47,067 bases of DNA, taken from NCBI GenBank assembly GCA_033764265.1, contig JANRJB010000103.1:1-47067 (forward strand), in the 5' to 3' direction. This document shows, piece after piece, positions 43,046-47,067 of this stretch. Position 1 is the first letter of the stretch; every line of letters starts with the position of its first letter. Below the pieces are notes generated by a model. That model saw only the letters and a program-made list of their open reading frames with translations, did not search any database and had not been told where the DNA came from. The position numbers and the translations under genes are program-made. The stretch comes from VGEM01 sp033764265 (GTDB lineage Bacteria; Pseudomonadota; Alphaproteobacteria; Rhodospirillales; Rhodospirillaceae).

Positions 43046-44256
43046 TGGCGCCCGGCCGCGATCACCCCCAGGAACGCCACCAGCACCGGCAGCGCGATCG
43101 CCAGGTTGACGGCCTGCCAGCCGATGGTGTTCTGCAGCGCGCCCGACGCGAACGTCGCCACCGTGATGGCGGCGAACACCAGCGTATCGTTGGCGGCTTG
43201 GGCCTTGTCCTTCTCCGCCGGGTGGTAGCTTTCAGTCAGCAGCGTGGTCGCGCCGACGTAGACGAAATTCCAGCCGAGCCCCAGGGCCACCAGCCCGAAC
43301 CAGAAGTTGGCGAAATCGGTCCCGGCGAGGTGGATGGCCATGCACGCCGCGTTGAGCACCAGGCCGGCGATGACGATGTCGCGCGTGCCGAACCGCTTGA
43401 TCAGGCTGCCGGTGAAAAAGCTGGGCGCGAACATGGCCAGCGCGTGCCATTGGATGACGAGCGCCGCGTCGTCGAATGTCAGCCCGCAATCCACCATCGA
43501 GATCGGCGTGGCGGCCATCACCAGGATCATGACGCCGTAACCGACCATGGCGGCCAGCACGGCCGCCACGAACGCCGGCTGGCGCATGATCTGGACCAAC
43601 GGCCGGCCGCTGTCGCGGCGTTCGGCGTCGGTCGGTGGCGGCGGCAATCGGGCCATCTGCAAGAGCGCGATGTTGAGCGCGCACAGGGCGGCGATGGCGA
43701 CATAGCAGCCGGCGAAGCTGATCGGCGCCAAGAGATCTCGCGTGGCCTTGGCCAGTTCCGGCCCCAGCACCGCCGAGATCACCCCGCCAGCCATGACCAG
43801 CGAGATCGCCTTGGCGCGGAACGCATCGTCCGCGGCCTCGGCGGCGGCGAAGCGGTAGAATCCCCAGAAGGCGTTGTGCACGCCGAGCAGCACACCGCCG
43901 GCCAGGAACAGGACGAACGAGTTCTCGCGCAGGGCCCAGGCCGACACGAGCGCGCCCGCCACGCCGATGGCCTGGCCCAGTGTGAATCCGGCCCGGCGGC
44001 CGATGCGGCGCATGATCATGGCCGCGGCGAAGGTCGCGCACATGGTCGCGCCGAACTGGGCGGCCAGCGGCAGCGTGGCGAGCGCGGGATCGATCGCCAA
44101 GTAGGTGCCGGCCAGCCCGGTCGACAGTGTGACGATCGACACACCGGTCATGGCGAACGCCTGGGCCAGGGTCAGGACGAACACCGTGCGCCGGCCCTGC
44201 GGCGCCACCGGCGCCGGCGGGGCTGACTCGGATTCCAGGGTCGGGGCGGTGGACAT
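43021..44256 (-). CDS. MFS transporter
   Basis: This 411-residue membrane protein has about twelve transmembrane segments after a short polar N-terminus. Helix 1 includes FVLTLAQAFAMTGVSIVTL. The MFS-type loop between helices 2 and 3 is RRIGRRAGFTLGQ. Helix 4-5 has GVHNAFWGFYRFAAAEAA, typical of a group common in alphaproteobacteria. The ATG at 44256 is preferred over an upstream open stretch because it gives a normal N-terminus and the gene then follows the small membrane protein by 22 bp. Its C-terminal residues are encoded by a copy of the 26-bp repeat. The substrate is unknown. Confidence 0.88.
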   Translation of the reverse strand: MSTAPTLESESAPPAPVAPQGRRTVFVLTLAQAFAMTGVSIVTLSTGLAGTYLAIDPALATLPLAAQFGATMCATFAAAMIMRRIGRRAGFTLGQAIGVAGALVSAWALRENSFVLFLAGGVLLGVHNAFWGFYRFAAAEAADDAFRAKAISLVMAGGVISAVLGPELAKATRDLLAPISFAGCYVAIAALCALNIALLQMARLPPPPTDAERRDSGRPLVQIMRQPAFVAAVLAAMVGYGVMILVMAATPISMVDCGLTFDDAALVIQWHALAMFAPSFFTGSLIKRFGTRDIVIAGLVLNAACMAIHLAGTDFANFWFGLVALGLGWNFVYVGATTLLTESYHPAEKDKAQAANDTLVFAAITVATFASGALQNTIGWQAVNLAIALPVLVAFLGVIAAGRHARSAAYR

Positions 44257-44278
44257 GTACGACGGGCGAGCGGCGGCT

Positions 44279-44617
44279 TCAGTCGGCCGTCTTGGCGCGA
44301 TCGATGCCGCGCAGCTGGTCCATCGACGCGGCACCCTGGTCGTCGCCGGACCTGACGAAGCGCTCGAACAGGCCGGACAGGCCAGCGTTTCTGGGCGGTT
44401 CGGTCTCGCAGCCGGTGGCGGTGGATTCGGCGCCCGGGTCCTCGCCTTCCCGGGCCTTTTCGTCGGGTTCGACGAAATAGCACGGGGTTACGGTCATCAG
44501 GTCCTTCTCTTCGAAGAACACGCCGTTGAGGAAGGCCACCAGCGCGAACAGCGCGGCCGTGACGCCCGCGCCGAACACCCCGGCAATGGCCAAGCGTTTG
44601 ATATACGAGGAATCCAT
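44279..44617 (-). CDS. Small membrane-anchored protein of unknown function
   Basis: This 112-residue protein has one strong N-terminal transmembrane helix (about 8-33: RLAIAGVFGAGVTAALFALV) with a positively charged start. An acidic, polar tail follows, with two cysteines, one in TPCYFVEPDEK and one in ATGCETEP. I do not recognise a family. An AAGG ribosome-binding site precedes the ATG, and the MFS gene begins 22 bp after its stop, so the two are probably co-transcribed. The start is divergent from irr with 136 bp between them. The open frame, charge-biased helix start and position make it a likely real gene, though it is small. Confidence 0.65.
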   Translation of the reverse strand: MDSSYIKRLAIAGVFGAGVTAALFALVAFLNGVFFEEKDLMTVTPCYFVEPDEKAREGEDPGAESTATGCETEPPRNAGLSGLFERFVRSGDDQGAASMDQLRGIDRAKTAD

Positions 44618-44753
44618 GGCGCCTTATAGCCAATCACCGCCGCCGCCGGAAGGTTGGGGCCGACGTTGCCGATTGGTCACGGCCGCCGGCCAGTTGATCA
44701 AGTAACCGTTGTGCGCGCTTCAATTCGCGGCATCGGGGCTTTATATAGGGGTC

Positions 44754-45170
44754 ATGAGCTTGAAACGTCCCTCCGGCGAAACCGTCCTGGAACGCTTGCG
44801 TGCGGCCGGCTTGCGGCCGACGCGACAGCGGCTGGCGTTGGCCAAGCTGTTGTTCGCCCACGGCCCCCGGCACGTGACGGCGGAATCGCTGTTCACCGAG
44901 GCCAAGGGCCGGCGCATCAACGTGTCGTTGGCCACGGTCTACAACGCGCTGCACGACTTCACCGAATGCGGCCTGTTGCGCGAGATTTCGATCGAGGCCA
45001 ACCGCTCGTACTTCGACACCAACACCGGCGATCACCATCACTTCTATTTCCAGCGGTCGGGCCAGCTGCAGGACGTTCCCGCCGACCAGGTGCACATCGC
45101 CAGCCTGCCGGCGGCGCCCAAGGGCGCCCGTATCGCCCGCGTCGACGTGGTGATTCGCGTCGACGAGTAA
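44754..45170 (+). CDS. irr: Iron response regulator Irr (Fur family)
   Basis: This 138-residue Fur-superfamily regulator has the winged helix at residues 11-80 (LRAAGLRPTRQRLALAKLLF, VSLATVYNALHDFTECGLLR). The Irr-type metal/heme region TNTGDHHHF has the His94-96 triplet. This triplet and the DTNTxDHHHF context separate Irr from Fur, Zur and Mur. Known Irr proteins in alphaproteobacteria control iron and heme genes and are destabilised or inactivated by heme. The N-terminal heme regulatory Cys-Pro motif of Bradyrhizobium Irr is absent. AGGGG precedes the ATG. A perfect ICE-like palindrome lies just downstream, before the rubrerythrin gene. Confidence 0.88.
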   Translation: MSLKRPSGETVLERLRAAGLRPTRQRLALAKLLFAHGPRHVTAESLFTEAKGRRINVSLATVYNALHDFTECGLLREISIEANRSYFDTNTGDHHHFYFQRSGQLQDVPADQVHIASLPAAPKGARIARVDVVIRVDE

Positions 45171-45197
45171 GGCGCTTGGTTGCGAGCGAGTCGCAGC

Positions 45198-45212
45198 TTA
45201 GAATAATTCTAA
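45198..45212. promoter_or_regulatory. ICE-like palindrome, candidate Irr binding site
   Basis: TTAGAAT-A-ATTCTAA is a perfect inverted repeat with 7-bp arms, 28 bases after the irr stop and 147 bases before the rubrerythrin ATG. Its form closely resembles the iron control element (ICE) recognised by Irr in alphaproteobacteria, as I recall it. The AT-rich sequence stands out in this genome. It probably controls the rubrerythrin gene. Actual Irr binding is inferred. Confidence 0.65.
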
Positions 45213-45358
45213 TCACGTTGACGGCGGCGCCCCGGCTTTGCTATGCCTCGGACTCGGCGCGGCCGGCGCGCGGTTGATCCGCCGTTTGCCGCGCGCCGTA
45301 CCAGTGCTTCACGTCGCACATGCACGACCCAGAACCACGCCGCACCCAGGAGGGACAC

Positions 45359-45778
45359 ATGGCAAACCTGAAAGGCTCCAAGACCGAAGGCAACCTGAAG
45401 GCCGCGTTCGCCGGCGAAAGCCAGGCCAATCGCCGCTACCTCTATTTCGCGCAGAAGGCCGACGTCGAAGGCCACAACGACGTCTCGGCGCTGTTCCGCT
45501 CCACCGCCGAGGGCGAGACCGGCCATGCCTTCGGCCATCTCGAGTATCTCGAAGTGGTCGGCGACCCGGCCACCGGCCACCCGATCGGCGAGACCAAGCA
45601 GAACCTGAAGGCCTCGGTCGCCGGCGAGACGCACGAGTACACCGACATGTACCCGGGCATGGCCAAGACCGCGCGCGATGAAGGCTTCGCCGAAATCGCC
45701 GACTGGTTCGAGACCCTGGCCAAGGCCGAGAAGTCGCACGCCGGTCGCTTCCAGAAAGCCCTGGACGCGATGGCCTAA
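45359..45778 (+). CDS. Rubrerythrin (diiron domain only)
   Basis: This 139-residue four-helix-bundle protein carries the rubrerythrin diiron ligands: Glu20 in AGESQ, Glu53 and His56 in EGETGH, Glu90 and Glu93 in GETHEY, and Glu124 and His127 in AEKSH. The C-terminal rubredoxin (CxxC) domain of classical rubrerythrins is absent, so electrons must come from a partner. The family removes peroxide. The strong AGGAGG ribosome-binding site (about 45349-45354) fixes the ATG at 45359. It follows irr and an ICE-like site, and a perfect intrinsic terminator follows it, so it is probably iron-regulated and mainly transcribed alone. A Fe-S protein gene comes next. Confidence 0.94.
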   Translation: MANLKGSKTEGNLKAAFAGESQANRRYLYFAQKADVEGHNDVSALFRSTAEGETGHAFGHLEYLEVVGDPATGHPIGETKQNLKASVAGETHEYTDMYPGMAKTARDEGFAEIADWFETLAKAEKSHAGRFQKALDAMA

Positions 45779-45793
45779 CCACCGACCGTCGCA

Positions 45794-45830
45794 GCCGGCC
45801 GAAGCCGCGCGCTTCGGCCGGCTTTTCTTT
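45794..45830 (+). terminator. Intrinsic terminator after the rubrerythrin gene
   Basis: An 11-bp perfect stem, GCCGGCCGAAG (45794-45804) with CTTCGGCCGGC (45812-45822), has a 7-base loop and is followed directly by TTTTCTTT (45823-45830). This is the clearest rho-independent terminator in the window. It starts 15 bases after the rubrerythrin stop and ends 34 bases before the next gene. Confidence 0.93.
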
Positions 45831-45864
45831 GCCCTGTTCGTTGCAGCCGCCCGCGGAGCCCGTC

Positions 45865-47067
45865 ATGCGTGAAGGCAGCCTGGAAGCGCCGACCCGCCAT
45901 CCGATCGACTGGACCAATCCCGACTTCATCGACACTGCCAAGCTCGACGCCGAGATGCGCCGGCAGTTCGACGTCTGTCACGGCTGCCGGCGCTGCTTCA
46001 ACCTGTGCGATTCGTTCCCGCGGCTGTTCGACCTGGTCGACGCCGCCGGCGACGCCGAACTGCACGGCGTGAAAAGCGACGACTTCAAGTCGGTCGTCGA
46101 CGCCTGCACGCTGTGCGACATGTGCTACCTGACCAAGTGCCCGTACGTGCCGCCGCACGAGTTCAACATCGACTTCCCGCACCTGATGCTGCGTTACCGC
46201 GCCGCCGAGCGGGCCAGGCACGGCGCCGATTTCTGGGACACCCAGCTGACCGAGACCGACCGCAACGGCAAGCTGGCGGGCCTGGCGCCGGGGCTGGCGA
46301 ATTGGGCGTCAAAGCGCGGCAACGGCCTGACCCGTCCGCTGCTGGAATCCGTGGCCGGCGTCGATGCCCGCGTCGAACTGCCGAAATTCAGTGGGCGCAC
46401 CTTTGTCGACCGCGCGCAGTCCTCAGCGCCGCGCGACGCCGCAGCACCCGCCAAGGCGCGCAAAGCGGTGATCTTCGCCACCTGTTTCGCCAACTACAAC
46501 ACGCCTGAACTGGGCATGGCCGCGCTGAACGTGCTGGCCAAAAACGGCGTCGACGTGGTGGTGGCTTATCCCGGCTGTTGCGGCATGCCGCAGCTGGAGC
46601 AGGGCGACATCGCCCGCGTCGCTGCGCAGGCCAAGACCGTGGCGCAGGCGCTGAAGCCGTTCATCGACGAGGGCCGCGACGTGATCGCCCCGGTGCCGTC
46701 GTGCGGCCTGATGCTGAAATTCGAGTGGCCGCTGATCGCGCCCGATGATGCCGACGTCAAACGCCTGGCGCAGAACACCTTCGACATCTGCGAGTACGTG
46801 GTCGACATCGCCAAGAAGGAAGGCCTGGCGCCGGGCCTCAAGCCGGTCGACGGCGGCGTGGCGCTGCACCTGGCGTGCCATGCCCGCGCCCAGAACATGG
46901 GCCCCAAGGGCGCCGAGATGCTGCGTCTGATTCCCGAGACGCAAGTGGCGGTGATCGAACGCTGTTCGGGCCACGGCGGGTCGTGGGGCATCAAGAAGGG
47001 CAATTTCGACGTGGCCACCAAGTTCGCCAAGCAGACGGTGGACCGGGCCGCCCAGGCCAACAAGGCG
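45865..47067 (+). CDS. Heterodisulfide-reductase-like Fe-S protein (C-terminus beyond window)
   Basis: This open frame of 401 codons runs from the ATG at 45865 to the last base without a stop, so the 3' end is missing. Two iron-sulfur motifs lie near the N-terminus: CHGCRRCFNLC (Cys38, 41, 44, 48) and CTLCDMCYLTKC (Cys81, 84, 87, 92). Two CCG-type repeats follow, the first with PGCCGMPQLEQG near residue 235 and the second with CSGHGGSWG near 370. This is the GlpC/HdrD-like family, thought to pass electrons between cofactors or handle disulfides. In many alphaproteobacteria such a gene is next to a rubrerythrin gene and a DUF3501 gene, so it may be the electron donor to the upstream rubrerythrin. 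Confidence 0.9.
   Translation, partial: MREGSLEAPTRHPIDWTNPDFIDTAKLDAEMRRQFDVCHGCRRCFNLCDSFPRLFDLVDAAGDAELHGVKSDDFKSVVDACTLCDMCYLTKCPYVPPHEFNIDFPHLMLRYRAAERARHGADFWDTQLTETDRNGKLAGLAPGLANWASKRGNGLTRPLLESVAGVDARVELPKFSGRTFVDRAQSSAPRDAAAPAKARKAVIFATCFANYNTPELGMAALNVLAKNGVDVVVAYPGCCGMPQLEQGDIARVAAQAKTVAQALKPFIDEGRDVIAPVPSCGLMLKFEWPLIAPDDADVKRLAQNTFDICEYVVDIAKKEGLAPGLKPVDGGVALHLACHARAQNMGPKGAEMLRLIPETQVAVIERCSGHGGSWGIKKGNFDVATKFAKQTVDRAAQANKA

Overview
The window is GC-rich DNA, densely packed with genes and strongly GC-biased at third codon positions. It most likely comes from the chromosome of a free-living alphaproteobacterium. The clearest marker is an Irr-type Fur-family regulator (44754-45170). 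Many solute importers, a sphingomonad/rhodospirillid-style TonB receptor and a CTERM-sorted exoprotein fit that reading. I saw no rRNA, tRNA, insertion sequence, phage gene or CRISPR array.

Left third (1-15070, plus strand): an apparent ten-gene operon begins at 1238, preceded by a related amidohydrolase (1-1092). It encodes a second amidohydrolase, an acyl-CoA synthetase, a complete branched-chain-amino-acid-type (Liv) ABC importer, an FAD-linked oxidase, two near-duplicate aldehyde dehydrogenases and an FAD monooxygenase. Gaps are a few bases or 4-8 bp overlaps. The importer is unusual: two substrate-binding domains and the LivH permease form one 1074-residue polypeptide. The layout suggests uptake, activation and oxidation of one organic acid or aromatic compound.

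Middle (15090-30011): a DUF2189 membrane protein precedes a minus-strand Opp/Dpp-type ABC importer (BCDF) without a local binding protein, ending in a thioredoxin-like ferredoxin. A plus-strand double alpha/beta-hydrolase gene follows, interrupted by one in-frame TAG. Then comes a nine-gene minus-strand operon (30011 down to 22387): maleate-isomerase/arylmalonate-decarboxylase-like protein, DUF1330, TRAP transporter DctP, RidA, DctQ, DctM, an FAH-family enzyme, an OppA-like binding protein and a YdeI-like protein. The OppA-like protein may serve the orphan Opp permease.

Right part (30188-47067): a CpeT-like secreted protein, an MFS transporter and a degenerate PAP2 protein form an operon. Next are a TonB receptor and a double DUF1330 protein. 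A fasciclin-domain protein is divergent from a MarR regulator that is flanked by AT-rich inverted repeats. A cyclic-nucleotide-binding/TPR-like protein converges on and overlaps a CTERM exoprotein gene. MobA overlaps glycerol kinase. A two-domain cold-shock protein converges on an MFS gene, with a 26-bp tandem repeat covering both 3' ends. The window ends with irr, an ICE-like palindrome, a diiron rubrerythrin gene, a strong intrinsic terminator and a cluster-binding Fe-S protein cut by the window edge.

Function names rest on motif and family recognition by eye; substrates are not determinable from sequence alone.
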